Of a DNA stretch of 55,252 bases, positions 1 to 9,670 are shown piece by piece; within the stretch, counting starts at the first letter, position 1; the number at the start of each line of letters is the position of its first letter. Both the position numbers and the translations under genes were made by a program. The notes under the pieces are model-generated. The model did not search any database and was not told the DNA's origin. It saw only the letters and a list, made by a program, of their open reading frames with translations. Origin of the DNA: an uncultured bacterium (GTDB lineage: Bacteria; Verrucomicrobiota; Kiritimatiellia; RFP12; UBA1067); the NCBI GenBank assembly GCA_902775595.1, contig CACYNF010000005.1, positions 1-55,252 of the forward strand, written 5' to 3'.

Positions 1-2
1 AT

Positions 3-824
3 ACCCCCGCCATGCTCGATCAGGCGAGAGGGTTCTACACCCCCGAGGACATCGCCGCCGTCGAGCAGCGGTACGGGGAATTCGAGACCTTCTTCGTCCT
101 CACCTCGTTCATTCAGGATTACAAAATCGACAAATTCGCCTCCTCCCTCACGCAGACCCTCCTCTACCGGAACGCGCGGCGCCTCGACAAGCAGACCTTC
201 CGCGCCAATCCCTACCTCGCCGAGGTGAAGATCCCGACGGTGTCGGAGGGGCGGTTCACGCTGACGGAATCCCGGTACGGGCGCGGCGAGCTCTTCCAGT
301 ACGCCATCCCGGATTTCCGGGCGGAATACACAGTCCCGAAGATCGGGTTCTTCTCCCAGCCCGTGCGTTTCCCGACGATCTGCGAGGGCGGCGTCCCCTG
401 GATGAGCGTCTGCCCGTCGGAGATTACGTCGATGCAGGCTCCGATCGGCGACGCGGAAGGCGCGGTCCTCGTGCTCGGCCTCGGGCTGGGGTATTATCCC
501 TTCATGATTTCCCGGAACGAGCGTGTGCGCCGGATCACGGTCATCGAGCGCGCGCCGGAGGTCATCCGCCTGTTCCGCGAGCATCTTCTGCCGCAGTTCC
601 CGTACCGGGACAAGATCGAGGTGATCGAGGCCGATGCGTTCGACTACCTCGGCACGGAGGAGGCGCGGGCGTTCGACTTCTGCTTCGCCGATCTCTGGCA
701 GGGAGCGGGAGACGGCGAACCGTCAGGCCCCTTCGCCCATGTCGGAATGATCCACACGTCGCAGTTGCCGTATCCGTCGCGCAGCGTCGCGGCGACGTAC
801 CGACCGTCTGGCGACCAGACGTAG
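3..824 (+). CDS. SAM-dependent methyltransferase-like protein, truncated at both ends
   Basis: The frame is open from the window edge; the first ATG is at 12, so the true start may lie outside the window. The middle of the protein has the Rossmann fold of spermidine synthase-like methyltransferases: a glycine-rich SAM loop (VLVLGLGLGYYPF, about residues 151-163), then an acidic strand (VIERAP) and a second acidic strand ending FDFCFADLWQGAGDG. After about residue 237 (nt 722) family-like sequence stops. The last 34 residues are the antisense of the opposing tricorn-like gene, so roughly the last third of the fold is missing. Substrate unknown. It is the only plus-strand gene in the window. 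The gene is probably non-functional unless the junction is an assembly artefact. Confidence 0.55.
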   Translation, partial: TPAMLDQARGFYTPEDIAAVEQRYGEFETFFVLTSFIQDYKIDKFASSLTQTLLYRNARRLDKQTFRANPYLAEVKIPTVSEGRFTLTESRYGRGELFQYAIPDFRAEYTVPKIGFFSQPVRFPTICEGGVPWMSVCPSEITSMQAPIGDAEGAVLVLGLGLGYYPFMISRNERVRRITVIERAPEVIRLFREHLLPQFPYRDKIEVIEADAFDYLGTEEARAFDFCFADLWQGAGDGEPSGPFAHVGMIHTSQLPYPSRSVAATYRPSGDQT

Positions 825-2284
825 CTGTGGCAGTCGGCGGACTGCAGCGGCGCGACATGGCGCACGACGCCGTTCGTGTCCGCGAACGAAAGGCGCCCGT
901 GAAGGTCGGCCCACGCTAGAGAGCCGCCGTCCGGCGAAACCGTCAGACTGCGGCGGCACACGTCGTCATCGGTCAGGCGCTCGCGCGCGAACGACACGTT
1001 CTTCCACCACGCGAGGGCGGCGTCCGCCCTGCGGGCACGCCACACGTCAGCGCCCTCGCCGTGGTCGGACAGGTAGTAGAGCGTCTCGCCGTCGGGCGAA
1101 AACGCGCAGTCGCGCTCGTGCGTGCGCGACGAGCCGTGGATCAGCACGGGGCGGCGCTTCTTCTCGTCGTCCGAAAGCTCCATCGTCCACACGTCCCCGC
1201 CGGCCGTGAACGCGACGCCGGTTCCGCCCGGGAGGAACGAGAAATTGCCCGGCCCGTAGTTGTTGTCGGCCTTCGAGTACATGTGCCTGACCGTCCTCGG
1301 AACGGAGGGGTCGAACCCCGCTGGGCGGAGGGGGATGCGCGTCGCGACCGGCTTCTCCGCCGTCGGGTCCATGCGCCACAGGTCGAACCCCATGCTGAAG
1401 ACCATCGTGCGCCCGTCTCGCGAAAGCGTCGGCATGAGGACGTGGTCGTCGGAGAACGCGGTGACCGCGATGTCCTTGCCGGATTCAAGGTCGCGGCGCC
1501 GGACATTGCGGATTCCGCCTGCGTCCGAGGTGTAGTAGAACGACTTGCCGTCCGGCGCCCACATAGGGTCATACGCCCCGTCACGCCCCGTCACAACCGG
1601 CGAGAACGCGCCGCTTCCGGTGTCGTAGAGCCATATTTCGCCCGCGAACGCAGAGGTCGATCCCGGGCGGCGCTTGCGGAAGCCGCGGCGTCCGCCTTCC
1701 CATTTCGCCACAAAGAGCACTCTGCGGCCGTCGGGGGAGAGCGCAGGCGCGTACGCCGGCGCGTCGAAAAGAGTCGTCTCCGCGCCGCGGCCCTTACAGG
1801 GAATGAGAATCGCGCGCATGGAGTCGCGCTGGCTTGTGATGCTTTCGGAGGAATGGTCGCGGAACGCGGTGGCGAGGAGGCTCGAGCCGTCCGGCGTGTA
1901 GGCACGCGGTGCGCAGCCCTGCGTATGGAAGGAAATCTGCCTGAGGCCGCCGGCCGAAAGACCGTCCCCGCCGAGCTCGAGCTCGAATGGCATGTCGGCG
2001 CCTGCCCTGTTCGAGACGAACGCAACCTTCCGCCCGTCCGGGGAGATTACCGGCAGCCTGTCGGAACCCGCTCCGTCGCCGAGCGGAACAGCGACGCCTC
2101 CCGCCGCCGGCGCGCGCCAGATGCGCCCGCACCACGAGAACACGATAAACGTCCCGTCGGGCGAGACCGACGGCGACTCGGCGAGGTAGATTTCAGACCA
2201 GTCGCGGCCAGGCGGGTTCTGTCCCTGCGCGAGAGCCGCGCATGCGACGGTGGCCGCGAGAATGAGGGTTGCAGTATATTTCAT
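644..2284 (-). CDS. Tricorn/TolB-like beta-propeller protein, C-terminally truncated
   Basis: An N-terminal signal peptide (about residues 1-21, ending ALAQG) indicates export. The mature part is a run of WD40/TolB-like blades with repeated 'SPDG' strands (SVSPDGTFIVF, VISPDGRKVAFVS, ALSPDGRRVLFVA, AFSPDGETLYYLS, TVSPDGGSLAW, VWSPDGRYVAA). This is the N-terminal half of tricorn-type proteases, which are about 1000-1100 aa and continue into PDZ and S41 serine peptidase domains. Here it stops after the blade ending DVWIIPTW (about nt 737); the last roughly 30 residues are antisense of the truncated methyltransferase-like gene. No catalytic domain remains, so protease activity is not expected. 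The ATG shares one base with the stop of the upstream peptidase gene (TGATG), so the two are probably co-transcribed. Confidence 0.7.
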   Translation of the reverse strand: MKYTATLILAATVACAALAQGQNPPGRDWSEIYLAESPSVSPDGTFIVFSWCGRIWRAPAAGGVAVPLGDGAGSDRLPVISPDGRKVAFVSNRAGADMPFELELGGDGLSAGGLRQISFHTQGCAPRAYTPDGSSLLATAFRDHSSESITSQRDSMRAILIPCKGRGAETTLFDAPAYAPALSPDGRRVLFVAKWEGGRRGFRKRRPGSTSAFAGEIWLYDTGSGAFSPVVTGRDGAYDPMWAPDGKSFYYTSDAGGIRNVRRRDLESGKDIAVTAFSDDHVLMPTLSRDGRTMVFSMGFDLWRMDPTAEKPVATRIPLRPAGFDPSVPRTVRHMYSKADNNYGPGNFSFLPGGTGVAFTAGGDVWTMELSDDEKKRRPVLIHGSSRTHERDCAFSPDGETLYYLSDHGEGADVWRARRADAALAWWKNVSFARERLTDDDVCRRSLTVSPDGGSLAWADLHGRLSFADTNGVVRHVAPLQSADCHSYVWSPDGRYVAATLRDGYGNCDVWIIPTWAKGPDGSPSPAPCQRSAKQKSNARASSVPR

Positions 2285-3588
2285 CAGAGGGGCTTCAGGA
2301 AGAATGCGTCGTGGGTTATCGCGAACGCCCAGTCGGCGGGCATCCGCTTGAGTTCGTGTCCGGCTCCCCAGGAGTCGGTGTAGAGTATTTCCTTGATCTC
2401 GGTCTTCTTTGTCTTAGGATCCTTGCGCTCGACATAGCCGATTATGAGGCGTATGTGCCCGCCGGCGGCCTGCGGGAGGCCCGGCTCGGGGAACATGCCG
2501 AGCGTGACGCCCCAGAAGACGGGTATCCCCTGGTCGACCTGCGCCTTGACGCCAGCCATGAACTTCTTGTAGCGGAAGTCCTTCATCCTCATCTTCTTCA
2601 CGACCTTCGGCTTCATTGCGGCGTATATCTCCCCGACGTTGACGGAGTTGCCTCGCATGAAGCTCTCGAGCGACAATTCGCCCTCGCCCTCGGTCTTCGC
2701 CGCCTTGTTGTACTGCTCGATGTCCTTCTCTATGTCCTGGAAGGAGCCTGTCATCGTGACTATGTCCTGATAGCCGAGCCTGCATTTCGAGCCAACCGCC
2801 TTGACGGCTTCCTTCATTTCGTCTATGGAAGTTCCGCCGCGCGCCGTCGTGCCGGCGGCCTGCGCGATTTCGTGCTCGTCGATGGTGAAGCCGTAGTACC
2901 TGAGAACGCGCTCGCTCGTCGCCGCCGCGCAGTAGCCCTTCTGCCCCTGGTCCACCATCGGCACGCCGTCGATCCAGACATCTCCGTCGGCGTTTTTCTT
3001 GACGTGCGACTTCGCCTTCGTCTTGGAGACGATTCCGCCCGACTTCGCGGATGCCTTCTCCTTCGCGCCGCCCTTCGGGTGCATCGTAACGCGGACATAG
3101 TCTGCGGTCAGGTCCTTCGCCTTCACGCCGTCCACGCCCCAGACGAGATCTATGTCGCAGTCGCCCTTGTTCCACTTCTTCGAGAACTGGTAGCCGCCGG
3201 TCTTGAGCTTCTTCTTCGCCGGGTTCGAGCCGATCTTCCCGCCCGGCTGCGCCTTCGCGGCGATGTCGTCGAGAAGCTTCCTGAGCGATTCCGAGTCGAG
3301 GCCTGCGGAACTCCTGTCGTCGCCCCTGTTGTAGAGCGACATCTCGACGCGAGTCGCGCCGTCCGGGCCGTAGTATATCCTCGCCTCCCACACCTCGAGC
3401 CCGTGCCACGTGCAGGCGCCGCGCTTCATGCAGTTGACGATGTCGCGCTTCTGGCTCGCGAAGCCGAAGCCGTCCCTCTGGTGGTCCACGGCGAAGTCAA
3501 CGGCAGACTCCGTCCAGGCGTCCGGCTTTGCGAAGTGCGTCCCGAGGTCGCACGCGGAAAGCATCAACGGAAGCATCAGCGCGAGCAT
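2284..3588 (-). CDS. C39-like papain-fold cysteine peptidase, lipoprotein
   Basis: I start the 434-aa protein at 3588 because the reading frame farther upstream is only a shadow of the RNase gene, and because this ATG is followed by a short signal peptide with a lipobox (LMLSAC, lipidated Cys13). A GAGGAGG sequence lies upstream, at a long spacing. Residues 200-430 match the peptidase C39-like fold: DQGQKGYC (catalytic Cys220), GGHIRLIIGY (His378) and DSWG (Asp405). The N-terminal 190 residues are lysine-rich and not recognised. It is probably anchored in a membrane facing the periplasm and may cleave or bind peptides; the substrate is unknown. It overlaps the 3' end of the RNase gene by 13 nt. 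Confidence 0.72.
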   Translation of the reverse strand: MLALMLPLMLSACDLGTHFAKPDAWTESAVDFAVDHQRDGFGFASQKRDIVNCMKRGACTWHGLEVWEARIYYGPDGATRVEMSLYNRGDDRSSAGLDSESLRKLLDDIAAKAQPGGKIGSNPAKKKLKTGGYQFSKKWNKGDCDIDLVWGVDGVKAKDLTADYVRVTMHPKGGAKEKASAKSGGIVSKTKAKSHVKKNADGDVWIDGVPMVDQGQKGYCAAATSERVLRYYGFTIDEHEIAQAAGTTARGGTSIDEMKEAVKAVGSKCRLGYQDIVTMTGSFQDIEKDIEQYNKAAKTEGEGELSLESFMRGNSVNVGEIYAAMKPKVVKKMRMKDFRYKKFMAGVKAQVDQGIPVFWGVTLGMFPEPGLPQAAGGHIRLIIGYVERKDPKTKKTEIKEILYTDSWGAGHELKRMPADWAFAITHDAFFLKPL

Positions 3589-5132
3589 GGCGTGAAGTCG
3601 ATCCTCCTCTGCCGGAAATCCACCTTTGCGACATGCACCCTCAGGCGCGCGCCGGCCCTCCAGCTGCCGCCCCCCGGCGCGGACAGCGACTGGTCGTGTT
3701 CGTTGTACCTTACAAATCTGCGCGAAAGCAGGCTCACGTGGACGAGGCCAGACACGGCGAGCTCGGGGATCTCCACAAAGCAGCCGAACGGCGTGCACTT
3801 CGATACGACTGCGTCGTAGTCGACGATCTGGCGCGTCTTGAGCTGGTCTTCCAGAAGGCGGTACTTCTTTATCTCGAGAAGCCCGCGTTCGGCCTCGGCC
3901 GCAATCTCCTCGCGCTCGGACGTATGCTTCGCCCATGTCGCGAGGAGCTTCGGCGGGCGCTTCGCGGAACGCCCTTCGAGATAGTCCGCGAGCTGGCGGT
4001 GGAGCGTGAGGTCCGGATAGCGGCGGATGGGCGACGTGAAATGGGCGTAGTAGCGCTTCGCGAGCCCGAAGTGGCCGATCGCCGACGCGTCGTAGACGGC
4101 GCGCTTCATCGACCTCAGGACCATCGTCGCGAGCGTCGGATAGAGCGGGTTTCGCCTGATCGTCTTGAGAAGCTGCGCGAAGACGTGCGGGTTCGATATG
4201 TTCCCGGCCTTTACCCCGAGTCCCTTCAGCTCTGCGCGGAGCATGTCGAGCTTCTCGTCGTCCGGCGGCTCGTGGAGGCGCGCGAGGATTCTGATCCCCT
4301 TGGTCCAGAGTTCTTTCGCGACCGCCTCGTTCGCGGCGACCATGCACTCCTCTATCATCTGGTGCGATTCGTCGTACGGGCGAGTGACAAGACCCGTCAT
4401 CTCCCCGTTCGAGTCGAGCAGCACCTCGGCCTCGGGGATCTCGATGTCAAGCGCACCCGCGGCGAAGCGCTTTGCGCGCATCTGCTGCGCGAGCGCGGAT
4501 ATCTCGCGTATCGTCTTCGCCTCGCGGCGGCCGATCCCCGCGGCAGATGCGCCGCGGATGACGGCCATCACCTGTTCGTAGGTGAACCGCGCCTTCGAGC
4601 GGATTACAGACTTCGAGAAGGCGCGCTTGACGACCTCGCCGTTCCTGTCGAACGTGAGGAAGACCGAGAACGCAAGACGGTCCTCGTCCGGCACGAGCGA
4701 GCAGACGCCGTTAGAGAGCACCTCGGGAAGCATCGGCACGACCCTGTCGCAGAGATATACGCTCGTCGAGCGGCGGTACGCCTCGCGGTCAAGCGCGCTC
4801 CCGGGCTTGACGTAGTGCGAAACGTCGGCGATGTGTACGCCGAGAACGCGGTTGCCCCTGCGGTCTGTCTCGAGCGAGAGCGCGTCGTCGTAGTCGCGCG
4901 CCGACTCGGGGTCGCACGTGAATATGAACTTGCGCCTCAGGTCGAGCCGCCCGGAGCGCTTTATCTCCCCGTCCGAAAGCGGCCGCGTCGAAATGTGCCT
5001 GGCCTCGGCGAGCACCGCAGGGGGAAACGCCTTCGGCAGCTTGTAGAACTTCATCACCGCCGCGGTGTCTTCCTTCGGCGTCTTCCCGGGCGCGGGAAAC
5101 ATCGGCCGTTCTATGATGTCATCTCTCTTCAC
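3576..5132 (-). CDS. rnr: RNase II/R family 3'-5' exoribonuclease (short form)
   Basis: Residues about 30-430 are an RNB catalytic domain: the metal-binding acidic cluster DPESARDYDDA (Asp74, Asp80, Asp82, Asp83), then HIADVSHYV, TSVYLCDRVVPMLPE and LSNGVCSLVPDEDRL. An S1 RNA-binding domain follows (about 435-515, FGCFVEIPELAVSGLVHVS). At 518 aa it is much shorter than typical RNase R (about 750-800 aa) and lacks the N-terminal winged-helix and cold-shock domains. RNA degradation in the cytoplasm is the family role. The start is taken as GTG at 5132; a TATACT -10 box ends 7 nt upstream, suggesting a leaderless message. The in-frame ATG at 5102 is an alternative. It heads the set RNase, C39 lipoprotein, tricorn-like. 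Confidence 0.88.
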   Translation of the reverse strand: MKRDDIIERPMFPAPGKTPKEDTAAVMKFYKLPKAFPPAVLAEARHISTRPLSDGEIKRSGRLDLRRKFIFTCDPESARDYDDALSLETDRRGNRVLGVHIADVSHYVKPGSALDREAYRRSTSVYLCDRVVPMLPEVLSNGVCSLVPDEDRLAFSVFLTFDRNGEVVKRAFSKSVIRSKARFTYEQVMAVIRGASAAGIGRREAKTIREISALAQQMRAKRFAAGALDIEIPEAEVLLDSNGEMTGLVTRPYDESHQMIEECMVAANEAVAKELWTKGIRILARLHEPPDDEKLDMLRAELKGLGVKAGNISNPHVFAQLLKTIRRNPLYPTLATMVLRSMKRAVYDASAIGHFGLAKRYYAHFTSPIRRYPDLTLHRQLADYLEGRSAKRPPKLLATWAKHTSEREEIAAEAERGLLEIKKYRLLEDQLKTRQIVDYDAVVSKCTPFGCFVEIPELAVSGLVHVSLLSRRFVRYNEHDQSLSAPGGGSWRAGARLRVHVAKVDFRQRRIDFTPCSR

Positions 5133-5139
5133 AACGTAT

Positions 5140-5145
5140 AGTATA
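5140..5145 (-). promoter_or_regulatory. -10 box (TATACT) before the RNase R-like gene
   Basis: The minus strand reads TATACT, with 7 nt between it and the GTG at 5132, so transcription should start at or within a base of the start codon. No good -35 hexamer is visible at the expected distance. Confidence 0.4.
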
Positions 5146-5265
5146 CCATAAATAGCCCGCCGCCCGCGCTTCGCAAAGAAATGTTAATGAAGACTACCAA
5201 CTATTGGACCCAACTGGAAATTCGGCGACGGCAAACCAGTGCTACGCCAGTCGGTGGACGACGAA

Positions 5266-5355
5266 TGGCGGAGAGTGAGGGATTCGAACCCCCGGAGGAC
5301 TTGCATCCTCAACGGTTTTCAAGACCGCCGCGTTCAACCACTCCGCCAACTCTCC
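5266..5355 (-). tRNA. tRNA-Ser (UGA)
   Basis: The minus strand folds as a serine tRNA: acceptor stem GGAGAGT paired with ACTCTCC, discriminator G, and CCA encoded in the DNA (5266-5268). The anticodon stem-loop CGGTCTTGAAAACCG carries anticodon TGA (plus-strand 5319-5321). There is a long type II variable arm (GAGGATGCAAGTCCTC) and a GGTTCGAATCC T arm. Confidence 0.96.
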
Positions 5356-5373
5356 TTTAGTTGAGGCTCGTCC

Positions 5374-5481
5374 CTTCGCGTCCGTCGCCTTCGGCTCCTA
5401 CCGCTCAGGGACTCGCAAAATTCTTTCTTTCCTACATCGTTCGTCCGCCGCCTTCGGCTCCTGCCGCTCCGGGACTCGCAA
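5374..5481. repeat. Two direct copies of a 'GCCTTCGGCTCC' repeat
   Basis: Between tRNA-Ser and the recA stop there are two imperfect copies, about 5374-5420 and 5437-5481. Each has the core GCCGCCTTCGGCTCCTGCC or a close variant and ends GGGACTCGCAAA. The inner GCCTTCGGC forms a small hairpin. The same CGCCTTCGGCTCT core occurs twice inside uvrA (8831-8918). No gene is seen in 5356-5484 or 5146-5265. Confidence 0.7.
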
Positions 5482-5484
5482 AGT

Positions 5485-6513
<1,029 letters not shown>

Positions 6514-6530
6514 ACTTTTGAAATGTTTTA

Positions 6531-6555
6531 ACGCAGAGGCGCAGAGACGCGGAGC
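6531..6555. repeat. CGCAGAGGCGCAGAGACGCG-type dispersed repeat in the recA leader
   Basis: A short run of near-identical CGCAGAG/CGCGGAG units lies between the recA promoter and start codon. Low-complexity repeats of this kind are widespread in environmental bacterial genomes; no role is evident. Confidence 0.5.
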
Positions 6556-6620
6556 GTGGACGCTTCGGTCTGGCATGCAGATTTTCTCATGATTGGTTTC
6601 GGTTGAAAGTCATTGCCGAT

Positions 6621-6626
6621 ATTATA
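6621..6626 (-). promoter_or_regulatory. recA -10 box
   Basis: The minus strand reads TTTTTGATATAAT, about 107 nt upstream of the recA ATG and just beyond the uvrA stop. The same TTTTGATATAAT occurs before the RAYT gene (48576) and inside coaE (11542). The -35 region is weak (TTTTTG at 17 nt). Confidence 0.5.
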
Positions 6627-6640
6627 TCAAAAAGGGCGGG

Positions 6641-9600
6641 TTACAAAAAGCGCCCTGTGACGGAAGATTTGCATGCCTTAACAGCTTCAATCGGCCCTTC
6701 ACAGACGAGTTCGCCGCCGGCATCTCCGCCGCCAGGGCCCAAGTCGACGATCCAGTCGGCGCAGCGGATGACGTCGATGTTGTGCTCGATGACGATGATG
6801 GTGTTCCCCTGGTCGCGCAGACGGAGAAGCAGCTTCATCAGCTTCGCCACGTCGTCAAAGTGGAGCCCTGTCGTCGGTTCGTCGAGAAGGTAGAGCGTCC
6901 GCCCGGTCGAGCGGCGGGAAAGCTCCGTCGCAAGCTTGATGCGCTGGGCCTCTCCGCCGGAGAGCGTCGTCGCGGACTGTCCAAGCGCGACATAGCCGAG
7001 CCCCACGTCCGCGAGCGTCTGGAGCTTGCGCGCGAGCGACGGCACCTTCGCAAAGAACTCGCACCCTTCCGCGACAGTCATCTCGAGGACATCCGCGATG
7101 TTCTTGCCGCCGTAGGTCACTTCGAGCGTCTCGGAGTTGAAGCGCTTGCCGCCGCACTGGTCGCACGTGACGTAGACATCGGGAAGGAAGCTCATCTCGA
7201 GCTTCTGGAGTCCGTCGCCGCCGCAAGTCTCGCACCTCCCGCCCTTCACGTTGAAGGAGAATCGCCCAGCCGTGTAGCCGCGCGCGCGCGCAGACTCGGT
7301 CTTCGCGAAAAGCTCGCGTATCTCGGAGAAGAAGCCGACGTACGTCGCCGGGTTCGAACGCGGAGTACGGCCGATGGGCGACTGGTCGATCTCGACGACC
7401 TTGTCGAAGTTCTCGAAGCCAGTGATCTTCTTGTACTTTCCCGGGGTGGCCTTCGCATGGTAGAACTTCTGGAGAAGCGCGCGCTTCAGAGTTTCATCTA
7501 CGAGCGTCGACTTGCCGGAGCCGGAGACGCCGGTCACGACCGTGAACGCGCCGACGGGGAAGTGGGCTGTGATGTTCTTGAGGTTGTGTTCGGTGCAGCC
7601 GGAGATGGTGAGGCAGTGTGGTAGGGACGCGGCACTCGCTTTACTCGCTGGTAGGGACGGCTCTCCGAGCCGTCCGCGGTCGCGTCGGAGACGCGCCCCT
7701 ACCACCGTTTCAGATTCCCCGCTACCTGTTACCGACTTGCGACCCGTCAGGTAGTCGGCCGTCAGCGACTTGGCCTTGAGAAGTCCCTTGAAGTCGCCCT
7801 GGTACATTACCTTGCCGCCTTCGCGTCCTGCGCCGGGCCCAAGGTCGACGATGTAGTCGGCGGCGCGCATCATCTCCTCGTCGTGCTCCACGACGACGAC
7901 GGTGTTGCCGCGGTCGCGAAGCCCCTTCAATGTCGAGATAAGCCGCTCGTTGTCACGCGGGTGGAGGCCGATCGTCGGCTCGTCGAGAACATAGAGGACT
8001 CCTGTGAGCCCAGAGCCGATCTGCGTCGCGAGACGGATGCGCTGCATTTCGCCGCCGGAAAGAGTGGACGCCGCGCGGTCGAGGGTCAGGTAGTCGAGGC
8101 CGACGTCGAGAAGGAACTGAAGCCGCCGCACGATCTCGGCGATGATGTCCTTGAGGCCGGCGAGCTTTGCGGATGGTAGGGACGCGTCTCCGACGCGTCC
8201 GCGGACTACCAGCGATGGCCGAGACGCCCCTGCCGCAAACTTCTTGAAAAACTCCAGCGCCTCGGTGACGGGCATTGCCATCACCTCCACAATGGACTTG
8301 CCCATGACCGTCGCCGCGCGCGACTCAGGCCTGAGGCGCGAGCCATGGCAGTCGGGGCAGGTGCGGAAGCTCTGGTACGCCTCGAACTTCGCGCGCATCT
8401 CGTCGTCCTCCGCCTCGTCTAAGCGTCGCTGGAGAGACGCGAGAACGCCCTCGAACGGACGGTCGACGCGCCGCCACGGGAGGACGAGATCGTCCTTGAA
8501 GCCGTGCATGAGACCGTTGCGGAACTTCGCCGGCAGCTTCTCGTATGGCGTCGAGAGCTTCACCTTGTACTGCTTCGCGATGTGGGCAAGGAGCTCCTTG
8601 TGGTAGAGAATGTTCATCTGGCCCATCCGCCGCCAGGGGTGGATCGCCTCTTCGAGCGGAAGCGACTTGTCGGGCACGACGAGGTCTTCGTCAAAGTAGT
8701 AGAGCTGCCCGAGGCCAGCGCAGGTAGGGCAGGCGCCGAAGGGAGAGTTGAACGAAAAGGAACGCGCCTTCAGCTCGTCGAAGGAAATGCCGCAGTCGGG
8801 GCAGGCGTTCAATTCGGAATAGGTGGTCTGGCGCTCCGCGTCTCTCGCCTTCGGCTCTTTCCGCTCCGCGCCAGACAAGATTTCTGATTCGCGCTCCCCG
8901 CCTCTCGCCTTCGGCTCTGCAGAATCGAGCCGCTCCACGGTCATTATCCCCTTGCCGGTCTTGAGCGCCAGCTCGACGGAATCCGTCAGCCGCGTACGAA
9001 AAGCGGCGTCGGGTTCGGCGGGAATCACCAAGCGGTCTATGACGACGTCGATGTTGTGGGCCTTCTTCTTGTCAAGTTCGGGAAGTTCGTCAATCGGGTA
9101 TGTAGTGCCGTCGATCCTGACGCGCGCGAAGCCGTTTCGCTTCACTGCCGCAAGCGGTTCTTCATGCCGCCCCTTCTTGCCTTTCACAAGCGGCGCATAA
9201 ATTATGATCTTTCCCCCTGACTCCTGACTCCTGACTCCTGACCCCTTACTCCCAAGAATCGACTCGACGATCTGCTCCGCCGACTGCTTCACTACCGGCT
9301 TGCCGCACTTCGGGCAGTGCGCGACGGCGATCGATCCGTAGAGGATTCTCAAGTAGTCGTGGATCTCGGTCACGGTCGCGACAATCGAGCGCGGGTTGCC
9401 GCTTGTCGTGCGCTGCTCGATGGAGATCGCCGGCGAGAGCCCCTCTATCTTCTCGACATCGGGCTTCTGCATCCTGTCGAGGAACTGCCGTGCATACGCA
9501 GAAAGCGACTCGACATAGCGGCGCTGCCCTTCAGCGTAAAGCGTGTCGAACGCTAGCGACGACTTGCCGCTTCCCGAAAGCCCCGTAACAACCGTGAGAG

Positions 9601-9670
9601 AGTTGCGGGGGATCGTGACGTCGATCCCCCGCAGGTTGTGGACCCGGGCGTTTTTAATCGTAATGTCCAC
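6641..9670 (-). CDS. uvrA: Excinuclease ABC subunit A (UvrA) with in-frame repeat insertions
   Basis: UvrA of 1009 aa: two ABC ATPase halves (Walker [11 protein letters not shown] and [10 protein letters not shown]; signatures [12 protein letters not shown] and [20 protein letters not shown] and DEPTTGLH) and zinc-binding CxxC pairs ([24 protein letters not shown]). It recognises DNA damage and loads UvrB in nucleotide excision repair. The start is GTG at 9670, sharing one base with the rho stop (TAGTG); the frame farther upstream is a shadow of rho. The protein is about 70 aa longer than E. coli UvrA. The excess lies in four spots coinciding with short repeats: 7620-7703, 8175-8233, 8831-8918 and 9216-9248. 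All are in frame and none adds a stop, so the protein is probably functional with padded loops. Confidence 0.97.
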   Translation of the reverse strand: MDITIKNARVHNLRGIDVTIPRNSLTVVTGLSGSGKSSLAFDTLYAEGQRRYVESLSAYARQFLDRMQKPDVEKIEGLSPAISIEQRTTSGNPRSIVATVTEIHDYLRILYGSIAVAHCPKCGKPVVKQSAEQIVESILGSKGSGVRSQESGGKIIIYAPLVKGKKGRHEEPLAAVKRNGFARVRIDGTTYPIDELPELDKKKAHNIDVVIDRLVIPAEPDAAFRTRLTDSVELALKTGKGIMTVERLDSAEPKARGGERESEILSGAERKEPKARDAERQTTYSELNACPDCGISFDELKARSFSFNSPFGACPTCAGLGQLYYFDEDLVVPDKSLPLEEAIHPWRRMGQMNILYHKELLAHIAKQYKVKLSTPYEKLPAKFRNGLMHGFKDDLVLPWRRVDRPFEGVLASLQRRLDEAEDDEMRAKFEAYQSFRTCPDCHGSRLRPESRAATVMGKSIVEVMAMPVTEALEFFKKFAAGASRPSLVVRGRVGDASLPSAKLAGLKDIIAEIVRRLQFLLDVGLDYLTLDRAASTLSGGEMQRIRLATQIGSGLTGVLYVLDEPTIGLHPRDNERLISTLKGLRDRGNTVVVVEHDEEMMRAADYIVDLGPGAGREGGKVMYQGDFKGLLKAKSLTADYLTGRKSVTGSGESETVVGARLRRDRGRLGEPSLPASKASAASLPHCLTISGCTEHNLKNITAHFPVGAFTVVTGVSGSGKSTLVDETLKRALLQKFYHAKATPGKYKKITGFENFDKVVEIDQSPIGRTPRSNPATYVGFFSEIRELFAKTESARARGYTAGRFSFNVKGGRCETCGGDGLQKLEMSFLPDVYVTCDQCGGKRFNSETLEVTYGGKNIADVLEMTVAEGCEFFAKVPSLARKLQTLADVGLGYVALGQSATTLSGGEAQRIKLATELSRRSTGRTLYLLDEPTTGLHFDDVAKLMKLLLRLRDQGNTIIVIEHNIDVIRCADWIVDLGPGGGDAGGELVCEGPIEAVKACKSSVTGRFL
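7620..7703. repeat. Inverted pair of REP-like palindromes inside uvrA
   Basis: Contains a partial GGTAGGGACGC unit, a full unit at 7650-7674 (GGTAGGG, then ACGGCT-CTCCG-AGCCGT stem-loop) and a full unit in reverse orientation at 7679-7703 (GCGTC-GGA-GACGC stem-loop ending CCCCTACC). The two full units face each other like a REPIN/BIME. It encodes the loop after YLTGRK that precedes the second ATPase half. Confidence 0.8.
8175..8233. repeat. REP-like palindrome inside uvrA (second site)
   Basis: GGTAGGG is followed by the stem-loop GACGCGT-CTCC-GACGCGT (8175-8199); a decayed reverse unit (GAGACGCCCCTGCC) ends near 8233. It adds about 18 residues after EFFKKF. The stem differs from the first uvrA copy but pairs perfectly. 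Confidence 0.75.
8831..8918. repeat. Direct repeat of CGCCTTCGGCTCT type inside uvrA
   Basis: Two 28-bp near-identical copies (8831-8858 and 8891-8918), 60 bp apart, share CTCTCGCCTTCGGCTCT. In the protein they appear as two EPKAR...ER stretches before the CPDCG zinc motif. They are related to the repeat at 5374-5481. Confidence 0.7.
9216..9248. repeat. Heptamer array (CTGACTC)n inside uvrA
   Basis: About four tandem CTGACTC heptamers encode a short [11 protein letters not shown] insert before [11 protein letters not shown]. The insertion stays in frame. Confidence 0.65.

Noticed and set aside
3589..4347. N-terminal extension of the C39-like peptidase
   Set aside because: The extra sequence is Arg-rich shadow of the RNase R frame; the lipobox signal begins at 3588.
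6514..6576. N-terminal extension of RecA
   Set aside because: The 21 residues come from the dispersed CGCAGAG repeat and are not RecA-like.
6514..6660. LexA/SOS box upstream of recA
   Set aside because: No GAAC-N4-GTTC or CTGT-N8-ACAG palindrome was found in the leader.
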